A stretch of 13,896 bases of DNA from DASTBU01 sp035711845 (lineage in GTDB: Bacteria; Acidobacteriota; Vicinamibacteria; Vicinamibacterales; 2-12-FULL-66-21). The translations under genes and the position numbers were made by a program. Shown here one piece after another: positions 1 through 6,896 of this stretch. Position 1 is the first letter of the stretch, and each line of letters starts with the position of its first letter. The notes under the pieces were generated by a model, which was not told where the DNA came from, searched no databases, and was given only the letters and a program-made list of their open reading frames with translations. Location: positions 1 to 13,896 of the forward strand of contig DASTBU010000152.1 of assembly GCA_035711845.1 (NCBI GenBank), in the 5' to 3' direction.

Positions 1-42
1 CCGCGCACCGCACGCGTTGGGCTGCGGTGGACCCATTAGAAT

Positions 43-166
43 GCTGAAGGCTGAATGCTGAAGGTTGAAGGCTGAAGGCTGAAGGCTGAAGGCTGAATGC
101 TGAATGCTGAAGGGCTGAAGGGCTGAAGGGCTGAAGGGCTGAAGGGCTGAAGGCTGAAGGCTGAAG
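43..166. repeat. Tandem array of 7-bp GCTGAAG units
   Basis: Seventeen near-perfect copies of GCTGAAG run head to tail, with variants GCTGAAT and GTTGAAG. From about position 106 several copies are separated by one extra G, which changes the period from 7 to 8. The array begins right after 42 bases in which I recognise nothing and ends at the left arm of an inverted repeat. It lies downstream of pcnB and appears non-coding. The same motif recurs singly or inverted near 192-213 and 1580-1616, so it belongs to a dispersed intergenic repeat rather than an isolated microsatellite. Confidence 0.9.
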
Positions 167-217
167 TTGGCGAAGGGTGGTGTAGAGGCTACTTCAGCCT
201 TCCAACTTCAGCCTTCG
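156..217. repeat. Inverted repeat with 15-bp arms beyond the pcnB 3' end
   Basis: The arm at 156-170 (GAAGGCTGAAGTTGG) is perfectly complementary to 203-217, with a 32-nt loop. The last units of the 7-bp array form the left arm and an inverted copy of the repeat forms the right arm. It starts 10 bases past the pcnB stop codon on the minus strand, so it could terminate or protect the pcnB transcript. There is no T-run after the stem, so an intrinsic terminator is not supported by the usual criterion. Confidence 0.65.
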
Positions 218-227
218 CCCTTGCTTT

Positions 228-1571
228 TCATTCCGGACGCGCGTAGCGCGAGCGGCGGCGGCGCCGTCGGGGGCGGCGGCGGAACGGGACGACGTTGTCC
301 CCTTCGCCCGGCTGTTGAGGCGTGTCAACGGTGTGGTCGCGCTGGGCCTGCAAATCACGCCAGTGCGCGATCACGTCCGGCCGATCGCCGTGAATCTCGA
401 GCCAGGTCAGCGCCTCCTCGATAACCGACCGATGGAGCAGCGCGCGTTGCGTCCGGTAGGGCGCGCTGATGTCGAGCAGGCGCGGCTGCATCGCAAGGAT
501 CTGCTGAAGGCGCTCGACGTCGCGCCTCGCGATGGGCAGCATGCCCAGTTCGACCCGCCGTTCAAGCGGATCCGCCGAGAAGCGCTGGCGGCGCCCGATG
601 AGACCCAGCGGAGAAAGGAGCGTGCCCGCCAGGATCGCGTTCGTCAGCGAATCAGGGGCCGACGCGAAGCGCGACCTGAAGCGATCGAGCGCCGTCAGGT
701 GCTGCCAGGCGGCCTCGGGCCCGGCTGCAAGCTCGGGGGTGATCTCCTTGATCAGGCCCGTCGCGCGCAGCTGGCGCATCGCCTCCGCGGCGTGGCCGGA
801 CCGCAGGATTTTGTAGTATTCCTCCAGCAGGCGCGCCGGTGCGCTGCGGGCGATCTCGTGACGCTGCAGCCTGATGGCGTCGAGGATCGGCTCGTCGATG
901 CTGAACTGAAGTCGTGCCGCGAGCACCACCGCGCGCAGCATCCGTACGGGATCTTCGAGAAACCTGACTTCGGGATCCCCGATGCAGCGGATCAGGCGCG
1001 CGTCGAGATCGTCGAGGCCGCCGACGTAATCGATGACGGCGAACGTGCCGATGTCGTAGAAGAGGGCATTGACGGTGAAGTCGCGGCGGAACGCATCTTC
1101 TTCAGGCGTCCCATAGGTGTTGTCGCGGTGGATGAGCCGATCGCGGACCTTGTGTCCTCGACCGGCGCCCTCGTCGGGTTCGGGCGGCAGCAGCTCGCCG
1201 GGTCCGACCACGTCGTCGGGCGCGGGAAACTGTGTTTCGGCCTCGAGGGTGAGCTCGGCAGGTTCCACCTGGCGACGGAACGTCGCAACCTCGATCGTCT
1301 TCGTGCCGAACTTCACGTGCGCGAGCCTGAAGCGGCGCCCGATGATCCAGCAGTTGCGGAACAGCTTCTTGACCTGGTGCGGATGCGCCGAAGTGCCGAT
1401 GTCGAAGTCTTTCGGCCGGCGATTGAGCAGCAGATCCCGGACGCTTCCACCCACCAGATAGGCGACGTAATGGTGTTCGTGGAGCTTGTAGAGGACCTTG
1501 AGGGCAGCAGGATCGATATCGCGACGGGAGATCGCGTGCTGCGCGCGCGGAACGATGGTCGGCTCCACCAT
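228..1571 (-). CDS. pcnB: Poly(A) polymerase PcnB
   Basis: The 447-aa class II nucleotidyltransferase is predicted to add 3' poly(A) tails to RNA in the cytoplasm and so promote RNA decay. Residues 39-48 hold the LVGGSVRDLL motif and residues 54-60 KDFDIGT, with catalytic carboxylates Asp55 and Asp57. Residues 76-85 (IIGRRFRLAH) match the signature that separates bacterial poly(A) polymerases from CCA-adding enzymes. RRDFTVNALFYD (162-173) and FLEDPVRMLRA (204-214) are also typical. An acidic, Pro-rich stretch at about 103-143 looks longer than in the E. coli protein. The C-terminus ends in an arginine block, consistent with RNA binding. The start is supported by the conserved VPRAQHAISRRDI head just after it. 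No Shine-Dalgarno is visible. CCA addition cannot be fully excluded without testing. Confidence 0.92.
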   Translation of the reverse strand: MVEPTIVPRAQHAISRRDIDPAALKVLYKLHEHHYVAYLVGGSVRDLLLNRRPKDFDIGTSAHPHQVKKLFRNCWIIGRRFRLAHVKFGTKTIEVATFRRQVEPAELTLEAETQFPAPDDVVGPGELLPPEPDEGAGRGHKVRDRLIHRDNTYGTPEEDAFRRDFTVNALFYDIGTFAVIDYVGGLDDLDARLIRCIGDPEVRFLEDPVRMLRAVVLAARLQFSIDEPILDAIRLQRHEIARSAPARLLEEYYKILRSGHAAEAMRQLRATGLIKEITPELAAGPEAAWQHLTALDRFRSRFASAPDSLTNAILAGTLLSPLGLIGRRQRFSADPLERRVELGMLPIARRDVERLQQILAMQPRLLDISAPYRTQRALLHRSVIEEALTWLEIHGDRPDVIAHWRDLQAQRDHTVDTPQQPGEGDNVVPFRRRPRRRRRRSRYARPE

Positions 1572-1579
1572 GTAGAAAC

Positions 1580-1616
1580 GCTGAAGGCTCGAGGGTGAAG
1601 GCCTTCACATTTCAGC
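1580..1616. repeat. Nested hairpin in the predicted pcnB 5' UTR
   Basis: A perfect 14-bp palindrome, GTGAAGGCCTTCAC, at 1595-1608 is enclosed by GCTGAA at 1580-1585 and its complement TTCAGC at 1611-1616. The outer arms are copies of the intergenic repeat core also found beyond the pcnB 3' end. The structure lies between the predicted pcnB promoter and its start codon, ending 8 bases before the ATG, so it would fold in the leader RNA. A regulatory role is inference. Confidence 0.55.
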
Positions 1617-1633
1617 CTTTCCCCCTGTGTTGC

Positions 1634-1642
1634 ATTATAGCA
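1634..1642 (-). promoter_or_regulatory. Extended -10 promoter for pcnB
   Basis: Read on the minus strand, this is TGCTATAAT, a perfect TGn plus TATAAT extended -10 in otherwise GC-rich DNA. No good -35 box is seen 16-18 bases upstream, which is common for extended -10 promoters. It would give a leader of roughly 55 nt before the pcnB ATG. Confidence 0.6.
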
Positions 1643-1706
1643 CCACCAGAGGTCGCGAACGGGAGTAACTCACTGAGTCTGAGAGATTTAGGCCCTGCCA
1701 AACTTT

Positions 1707-1718
1707 GATGGTACCATC
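1707..1718 (+). promoter_or_regulatory. Palindromic -10-like element before the TPR-like gene
   Basis: GATGGTACCATC is a perfect 12-bp palindrome that contains TGGTACCAT, a weak TGn-TAnnAT extended -10. It ends 5 bases before the ATG at 1724, and the putative TACCAT hexamer ends 6 bases before it. It could be a promoter for a leaderless transcript or an operator. No -35 is evident. Confidence 0.3.
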
Positions 1719-1723
1719 CCGCC

Positions 1724-2524
1724 ATGCGTGAGTTGGCCCTGGCCGCGCTGTTGTTGACTCTCGCGGCTCCCGCGAATGCTGCCGACCCGGTGGCCGAAGC
1801 CCGTCGCCTCTACAACCTCGGTCAGTACGATGCAGCCGAGCGGCTGGCCCGCGAGGCGTTGGTGGTTCCGGCCCGTGCGGATGCCGGTCGCGTCGTGCTC
1901 GGCCGCATCCAGCTCGAGCGTTTTCGGCGCTCGGCGGATCCCGTTGACCTGGAGGAGGCGCGGGCGTCGCTACGGTCGCTCAACCCCGCAGGGCTCGACA
2001 GCCGTGAGCGCGTGGAGCTCATGATCGGCCTTGCCGAAGCGCTGTATCTGGAAGATCGGTTCGGCGCGTCGGCCGAGCTGTTCGAATCCGTACTCGAGCG
2101 GTCGGCGGCGCTGGGAGCATCGGCGCACGAGCGCGTGCTCGACTGGTGGGCGACGGCCATCGATCGACAGGCACAGACCCTGCCCATGTCCGGGCGCGTG
2201 CCGCTGTACTCCAGGGTCTTCGAGCGAATGCGCGCGGAAATCCTGGCCTTTCCAGGGTCAGCCGCGGCCGGGTACTGGCTGGCCGCTTCGCTTCGGGCGA
2301 GCGGCGAGCCCGACGCAGCCTGGCATTTCGCCATTGCCGGGTGGCTGCGCGCGGCGCTGGCGACGGATCGCGGAGCCGCGCTCCGCGCGGATCTCGATCG
2401 GCTGGTCGTTCAGGCCATTATTCCCGAACGCGCGATCCGGCTGGCGGCCAAGGGCGACACGAAGACCGCCACGGCCAGCATGTTGAGCGAGTGGGAGGCA
2501 TTCAAAGCTGACTGGAGCAAGTAG
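1724..2524 (+). CDS. Secreted TPR-like protein of unknown function
   Basis: The 266-aa protein has a clear Sec signal peptide (residues 1-19, hydrophobic LALAALLLTLAAP, probable cleavage after ANA). Residues 22-47 (EARRLYNLGQYDAAERLAREAL) read like a tetratricopeptide helix pair. The rest is Ala/Arg/Leu-rich and helical, including a second TPR-like stretch near 104-125. It is therefore probably a periplasmic helical-repeat scaffold, and no enzyme motif is visible. There is no Shine-Dalgarno, and the ATG lies 6 nt after a TGGTACCAT element, so the mRNA may be leaderless. Its TAG stop abuts the polA stop on the other strand with no base between. I do not recognise an exact family, and the TPR call is by pattern only. 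Confidence 0.75.
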   Translation: MRELALAALLLTLAAPANAADPVAEARRLYNLGQYDAAERLAREALVVPARADAGRVVLGRIQLERFRRSADPVDLEEARASLRSLNPAGLDSRERVELMIGLAEALYLEDRFGASAELFESVLERSAALGASAHERVLDWWATAIDRQAQTLPMSGRVPLYSRVFERMRAEILAFPGSAAAGYWLAASLRASGEPDAAWHFAIAGWLRAALATDRGAALRADLDRLVVQAIIPERAIRLAAKGDTKTATASMLSEWEAFKADWSK

Positions 2525-5251
2525 CTACTTCGCTTCTTTCCAGTTCTCGCCGATTCCGACGTCCACGGTCAGCGGCACCCTCAGCTCCACGGCCGATTCC
2601 ATCAGTTCCCGGACGCGCGACGCGGTTTCCTCCGCGGCCTCCTTCGGCGCCTCGAACAGCAGCTCGTCGTGGACCGTCAGGATCATGCGGGCCCTGCCGC
2701 CGGCCGTGCGCTTCAATCCTTCGTGCACGTCGATCATCGCGCGCTTGAGGATGTCGGCCGCCGTCCCCTGAATCGGCAGGTTCACGGCCTCTCGCTCCGC
2801 TCGTCCTCGTATCTGGCCGTTGCGACTGTTCAGGTCGGGAACGAGCCGCCTCCGCCCCCACATCGTCTTGACCACGCCGGTGGTCCGGCCTGTTTCCAGG
2901 ACGCCGTCGATGAAGCTCCGAACGGCGGGGAACCCCGCGAAGTAGGCATCGATGAACGCCTGTGCCTCCGCGCGTGAGACGCCGATGTCCTTGGCCAGCG
3001 TGAAGGCCTGCTTGCCGTAGAGCAGCGCATAGTTGATGATCTTCGAGCGGCGGCGCAGCTCGTGCTTCGACAGGCCGCTGGTAGCGCCGAACACGCGGGC
3101 GGCGGTCCGGTCGTGGATGTCCTCGCCACGGCGGAACGCGTCGATCAATGCCTCGTCGGCCGAGAGGTGCGCCAGCACCCGGAGCTCGATCTGCGAGTAG
3201 TCGGCCGAGATGAGCAGGTGGCCCGGCTCGGCGGTGAAGGCCCGCCGGATCTCGCGTCCGATCTCGGTGCGGATCGGGATGTTCTGCAGGTTCGGGTCGC
3301 TGCTGCTCAGGCGCCCGGTCGCGGCCACGGCCTGGTTGAAGCAGGTGTGCACCCGGCCCGTGTCGGGGTTGACGAGCTGCGGCAGTGCGTCGATGTAGGT
3401 GCCCTTGAGTTTCTGCAGGCCCCGCCACTCGAGGATCAGCCGCGGCAGTTCCTGCGTCAGCGCCAGCTCCTCGAGGACCTCGAACGCGGTGGACTGGGCC
3501 TTCGTCTTCGTTGTGCGGCGGATGGTTTCGGTCCGCATGCCGAGCTTGTCGAAGAGGATCTCTGAAAGCTTCCTGGGCGAGTTGATGTTGAACTCCTCGC
3601 CCGCCAGCTCGTAGACCCGTGCGGCGAGCCGGTTCATTTCTGCCTCGATGCGAGACGACTGGGCCAGGAGCACGGCGCCATCGATCCGCACACCGGCCCG
3701 CTCGACACCGACCAGCACCGGAATGAGCGGCCGCTCGAGCTCGACGTACAGCCGTTCGAGATCCGCTCGTCGCAGCTGTTCCCTCAGCGTGGCCGAGAGC
3801 TGCAGCGAGAGGTCCGCTCGCTCGCCCGCGAAGTCGAGCGCGGTCTCGACAGGGATGGTGGCGAATGAGACCGCCTTGACGCCCCTGCCGCACACGTCCT
3901 CTTCCTTGAGCGCCTTGTACCCGGCGTGCTCGATCGCGAGGTCCTCGAGCGGATGCGCCGATCGCGTTGCGTCGAGCAGGTAGCTCGCGATCATCGTGTC
4001 GGTGTCGATGCCGCGCAGGGTCACCCCGTGTCTGGCGAGGACGATCGCGTCGAACTTCAGATCGTGGCCCACCTTGGCGATGGCGTCGTCCTCGAGGACC
4101 GGCTTGAGAATGGCCACTGCCTCGTTCAGATCCAGCGCCGGCTGGCGCTCGGCATGTTCCGGCGCGCCGAACAAATCGTGGTGCGCTCGGGCGGTCAGTG
4201 GAACGTATCTGGCCTGCCTCGGAGCTGTCGAGAACGACATCCCCACGATGGAGGACCGCATCGCAGCGGGATGGTCGGGAAGCACGCGCAGGCCAAACCG
4301 TCCAGCGGTGCGCAGTGCGGTGGCGAGTGCCCGGAGATCCTCGGGAGTCGAGACGACCGAATAGTCCTTGCCGATCGTCTGCGCGGTTGGCGCGTAGTCG
4401 AGCACGAGGGATCGGAACCCCAGGCGCGTGAACAGCTCGAAGCACTTCTCGCGGGACACGCCGCGATACCGGAACGCTTCGGGATCGAACGAGACCGGCA
4501 CGTCCGTGCGGATTCGGGCAAGTTCCCGGCTCTGCCTCGCATCGCTGGCGTGGCCGAGCAGGCCTTCGCGATAGCGCTTGTTGCTCACTTCCGTGGCGTG
4601 CTCGAGCAGATTGTCGAGCGTGCCGTAGGTCGCGATCAGATCCCGAGCGCCCTTTTCACCGATGCCGGGAACCCCCTTGATGTTGTCGATCGAGTCGCCC
4701 ATCAGCGCGAGAACGTCGACCACCTGTTCGGGCGTGACGCCGAACTTCTCTTTCACGCCGCTCGCGTCGAACCACGTGCCGTCGTCGCGCGGGTTGTAGA
4801 CCTTGATGCCATCGTGCACGAGCTGGAAGAAGTCCTTGTCGCCGGTCACGATGGCCACGTCGTATCCCGACTCGGCGGCCTTGACCGCCAGCGTGCCGAT
4901 GACGTCGTCGGCCTCGAATCGCTCCGAGGTGAGGATGGGGACGCCCATCGCCTCGCACGCCTCGTGGACCCACGGAATCTGCTCCGCCAGGTCGGGCGGC
5001 ATCGGTGCGCGGTTGGCCTTGTAGTCGGCTGCCATCTCCGAGCGGAACGTCGGGCCCGGCATGTCAAACGAGGCCGCGATGTACTGCGGCTGGTGATCGG
5101 CGACCAGCTTGCGCAGCATCGTGACGAAAATGTACACCGCATGCGTCGATTTGCCCCCAGGTCCGCTGAGGCCGGAGCCGCGCATGGCGTGATACGCGCG
5201 GTACATCTGAGAGCTGCCGTCGATGAGGAACAAACGAATTGGTGAAACCAT
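2525..5251 (-). CDS. polA: DNA polymerase I PolA, proofreading site degenerate
   Basis: This 908-aa DNA polymerase I fills gaps and removes RNA primers in replication and repair. The 5' nuclease domain (about 1-290) is intact: LIDGSS with Asp11, FEADDVIGT (112-120), VTGDKDFFQL (135-144) and GDSIDNIKGVPGIGEKGA (185-202). In the 3'-5' exonuclease domain (about 295-490), residues matching E. coli Asp355, Glu357 and Asp501 are Arg322, Leu324 and Arg478. Only Asp401 (Asp424) remains, so proofreading is probably lost. The polymerase domain is intact: motif A DYSQIELR with Asp684, O-helix Arg733/Lys737, and motif C HDE with Asp862. Tyr741 replaces E. coli Phe762. The start fits the conserved N-terminal beta strand, though no Shine-Dalgarno is visible. 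Confidence 0.97.
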   Translation of the reverse strand: MVSPIRLFLIDGSSQMYRAYHAMRGSGLSGPGGKSTHAVYIFVTMLRKLVADHQPQYIAASFDMPGPTFRSEMAADYKANRAPMPPDLAEQIPWVHEACEAMGVPILTSERFEADDVIGTLAVKAAESGYDVAIVTGDKDFFQLVHDGIKVYNPRDDGTWFDASGVKEKFGVTPEQVVDVLALMGDSIDNIKGVPGIGEKGARDLIATYGTLDNLLEHATEVSNKRYREGLLGHASDARQSRELARIRTDVPVSFDPEAFRYRGVSREKCFELFTRLGFRSLVLDYAPTAQTIGKDYSVVSTPEDLRALATALRTAGRFGLRVLPDHPAAMRSSIVGMSFSTAPRQARYVPLTARAHHDLFGAPEHAERQPALDLNEAVAILKPVLEDDAIAKVGHDLKFDAIVLARHGVTLRGIDTDTMIASYLLDATRSAHPLEDLAIEHAGYKALKEEDVCGRGVKAVSFATIPVETALDFAGERADLSLQLSATLREQLRRADLERLYVELERPLIPVLVGVERAGVRIDGAVLLAQSSRIEAEMNRLAARVYELAGEEFNINSPRKLSEILFDKLGMRTETIRRTTKTKAQSTAFEVLEELALTQELPRLILEWRGLQKLKGTYIDALPQLVNPDTGRVHTCFNQAVAATGRLSSSDPNLQNIPIRTEIGREIRRAFTAEPGHLLISADYSQIELRVLAHLSADEALIDAFRRGEDIHDRTAARVFGATSGLSKHELRRRSKIINYALLYGKQAFTLAKDIGVSRAEAQAFIDAYFAGFPAVRSFIDGVLETGRTTGVVKTMWGRRRLVPDLNSRNGQIRGRAEREAVNLPIQGTAADILKRAMIDVHEGLKRTAGGRARMILTVHDELLFEAPKEAAEETASRVRELMESAVELRVPLTVDVGIGENWKEAK

Positions 5252-5327
5252 CGATCAGAGAGCCGTGGCGGCCCGCCAAGAGCGGTAGCAGACGCGGGGA
5301 CGGGACGAACCGAAAGCGCGTGAAGGC

Positions 5328-5336
5328 AGTATATCA
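5328..5336 (-). promoter_or_regulatory. Extended -10 promoter for polA
   Basis: On the minus strand this reads TGATATACT, a TGn plus TATACT extended -10 (5 of 6 hexamer bases). It would give a leader of about 70 nt before the polA ATG. The same AT-rich island holds TATCAT (5332-5337) on the plus strand, 7 bases before the ATG at 5345, so one island may drive both divergent genes. No clear -35 is seen for either direction. Confidence 0.5.
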
Positions 5337-5344
5337 TTCGGTGA

Positions 5345-6139
5345 ATGGCCGCGGCCGGTACTACACAGGGAGCGCGCACGTACGGCGTGGCGCTGTGCGC
5401 CGTCCTCGCTGCGGCGATGCTGAGTGGCTGCGGCGGGCGGCTCTTCGGGAAGGTTTACGAGTACGAAGAAGACCTGTACCTGTCGCTCGATGGCTCGGCG
5501 GACCTGATCATCAACGCGTCGATCCCTGCGCTCGTGGCGCTGCGCGGCTTCGACCTGGACGACTCGCCGACGGCGCAAGTGGATCGTGACCGGATCCGAA
5601 CCCTCTACGAGTCGCCGCTGACCGACGTGACACGCGTGAGCCGCCCGTGGCGGCGCGACCGGCGGCGGTTCGTGCAGATTCGACTGCAGGTCAGCGACGT
5701 GCGCAACCTGTCGGACGTGGCGCCGTTCGCCTGGTCCAGGTACGAGCTGACGACCGAAGGACGCGAGGTGCTGTTCCGACAGGCCGTCGGGCCTTCGGCG
5801 CTCCGCCCGGGGACGCTCGAGAACGTGGGCTGGACGGGCGGCGAGCTGGTTGCGTTCCGCCTCCACCTTCCCAGCCGGATCCTCGATCACAACGCTCGCG
5901 ATCTCGAAAAGGATCTGCCCATCGACGTTCAGCGCGGCAACATCCTCTCCTGGGAGCAGCACCTGACCGACCGCCTCGACGGCAAGCCGATCCTGATTCA
6001 GGTCCGCATGGACGGCGAGTCCATTCTGTACCGCACGCTCTGGCTGTTTTTCAGCGCCTTCGCCGCGGCTGTCCTCCTGCTCGGCGTCATCGTCTGGCTC
6101 ACGGTCCGGAAGGGCGTGAGGCAGCGGCCGGCCGCCTAG
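5345..6139 (+). CDS. Lipoprotein with C-terminal transmembrane anchor
   Basis: The 264-aa protein carries a lipoprotein signal peptide: a hydrophobic stretch at 14-26 and lipobox LSGC with Cys29. A polar domain of about 200 residues follows. A single C-terminal membrane segment (about 232-254) is followed by a basic tail (RKGVRQR), so the tail should be cytoplasmic. It would be tied to the outer face of the inner membrane at both ends. That layout resembles LppM-like (DUF3153) proteins, but I cannot confirm homology and see no catalytic motif. The gene is divergent from polA, and its stop is 3 bases from the convergent BON-gene stop. The start lacks a strong Shine-Dalgarno and may be leaderless. 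Confidence 0.75.
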   Translation: MAAAGTTQGARTYGVALCAVLAAAMLSGCGGRLFGKVYEYEEDLYLSLDGSADLIINASIPALVALRGFDLDDSPTAQVDRDRIRTLYESPLTDVTRVSRPWRRDRRRFVQIRLQVSDVRNLSDVAPFAWSRYELTTEGREVLFRQAVGPSALRPGTLENVGWTGGELVAFRLHLPSRILDHNARDLEKDLPIDVQRGNILSWEQHLTDRLDGKPILIQVRMDGESILYRTLWLFFSAFAAAVLLLGVIVWLTVRKGVRQRPAA

Positions 6140-6142
6140 CGG

Positions 6143-6679
6143 CTAGTCGGACTTCATGTCGGCGTCCGTGCGCAGTTCGTTGCTCACCGACAGCTCGCCC
6201 CATCCGGTGGCGAGCGATCGCGCCAGCATCCGTTCGACATTGCTGTTGACGACGCCGGTGAGCGTGACACGGCCTCGCTCCACGATGATGTGGATCGGGG
6301 GATGGGCCATCGCGGCGTGGCTCCAGAACGTCGGGCTGCCGTAGATCGCTCTCGCGATCCGGTACCGGAGATCCTCGTCGAACGTGGAGACCGGAAGCAC
6401 GTCGATTCGGTTCAGCACCTCCCGGACGCCGTCGATGCCGGCGATGCGCCGTCCAATGTCCTCCTTCTTGTACGGCATCGTGACCTTGCCCGTGAGCGTG
6501 ACGAGCCCCTCCTCGATCGAGAAGTTCACGTCGTCGAAGATGGTGAAATGGCTGTAGTTGTTGACGTTGCGAACGATGTCGCGCGCGATTCGCGTCTCGG
6601 GCCGATCCTGGGCAGCCACGGGAGCTGCCAGGCCGACAAGCGCGATGAGCAACGCGGCGGTTGAACGACGGGCCTGCAT
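6143..6679 (-). CDS. Periplasmic protein with two BON domains
   Basis: The 178-aa protein has a signal peptide (MQARRSTAALLIALVGLAAPVAA, cleavage near residue 23) followed by two BON domains. Domain 1 is about residues 26-96, with the VNFSIEEGLVTLTGKV core. Domain 2 is about 101-172, with IHIIVERGRVTLTGVV. Both show the G-x-VTLTG-V strand turn of the family. BON domains bind membranes or lipids in secreted proteins such as OsmY, so a periplasmic envelope-stress or membrane-associated role is likely. The reading frame is open upstream to 6868, but ATG 6679 is chosen because GGAGGT lies 8 bases before it and a signal peptide follows. It is the last gene of the minus-strand group, 217 bp after the ZIP gene. 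Confidence 0.88.
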   Translation of the reverse strand: MQARRSTAALLIALVGLAAPVAAQDRPETRIARDIVRNVNNYSHFTIFDDVNFSIEEGLVTLTGKVTMPYKKEDIGRRIAGIDGVREVLNRIDVLPVSTFDEDLRYRIARAIYGSPTFWSHAAMAHPPIHIIVERGRVTLTGVVNSNVERMLARSLATGWGELSVSNELRTDADMKSD

Positions 6680-6687
6680 TGGAACTG

Positions 6688-6711
6688 ACCTCCGGCCACT
6701 GTTTCGTGGCC
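6688..6711 (-). promoter_or_regulatory. Ribosome site and adjacent hairpin of the BON gene
   Basis: On the minus strand a perfect 6-bp hairpin (GGCCAC, 6-nt loop, GTGGCC; plus-strand positions 6694-6711) is followed immediately by the Shine-Dalgarno GGAGGT (6688-6693) and, 8 bases later, the ATG. The hairpin abutting the ribosome site could affect translation or mRNA stability. The ribosome site fixes the start codon. The rest of 6680-6896 holds another small hairpin (6745-6758, CAGCC/GGCTG) and no clear promoter. Confidence 0.6.
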
Positions 6712-6896
6712 TGCAGATGCGTGGAAGCGGCATCACGAGGCTGTCAGCCGCAAGGCTGGTGCCAACGAAAAGCCTTGAAATCCTGGCGTTTTGCGAAGGC
6801 CTCGTCTGGGAGTGCGCTCCGGAGAGGACAGGCTCGGTCAGATTCAGAGATCGAGGTCGAAGGGCCACTCCGAAAGCCCGACAGCCGACGGCGGCC

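Noticed and set aside
43..166. CRISPR array
   Set aside because: Units are 7-8 bp with no spacers of defined length and no cas genes nearby.
315..1598. A 427-codon plus-strand frame antisense to pcnB
   Set aside because: Shadow of pcnB, with no motif and composition typical of an antisense frame.
2502..4445. A 647-codon open frame overlapping polA in another frame of the same strand
   Set aside because: Arg/Gly-rich low-complexity translation fully inside the well-supported polA polymerase region.
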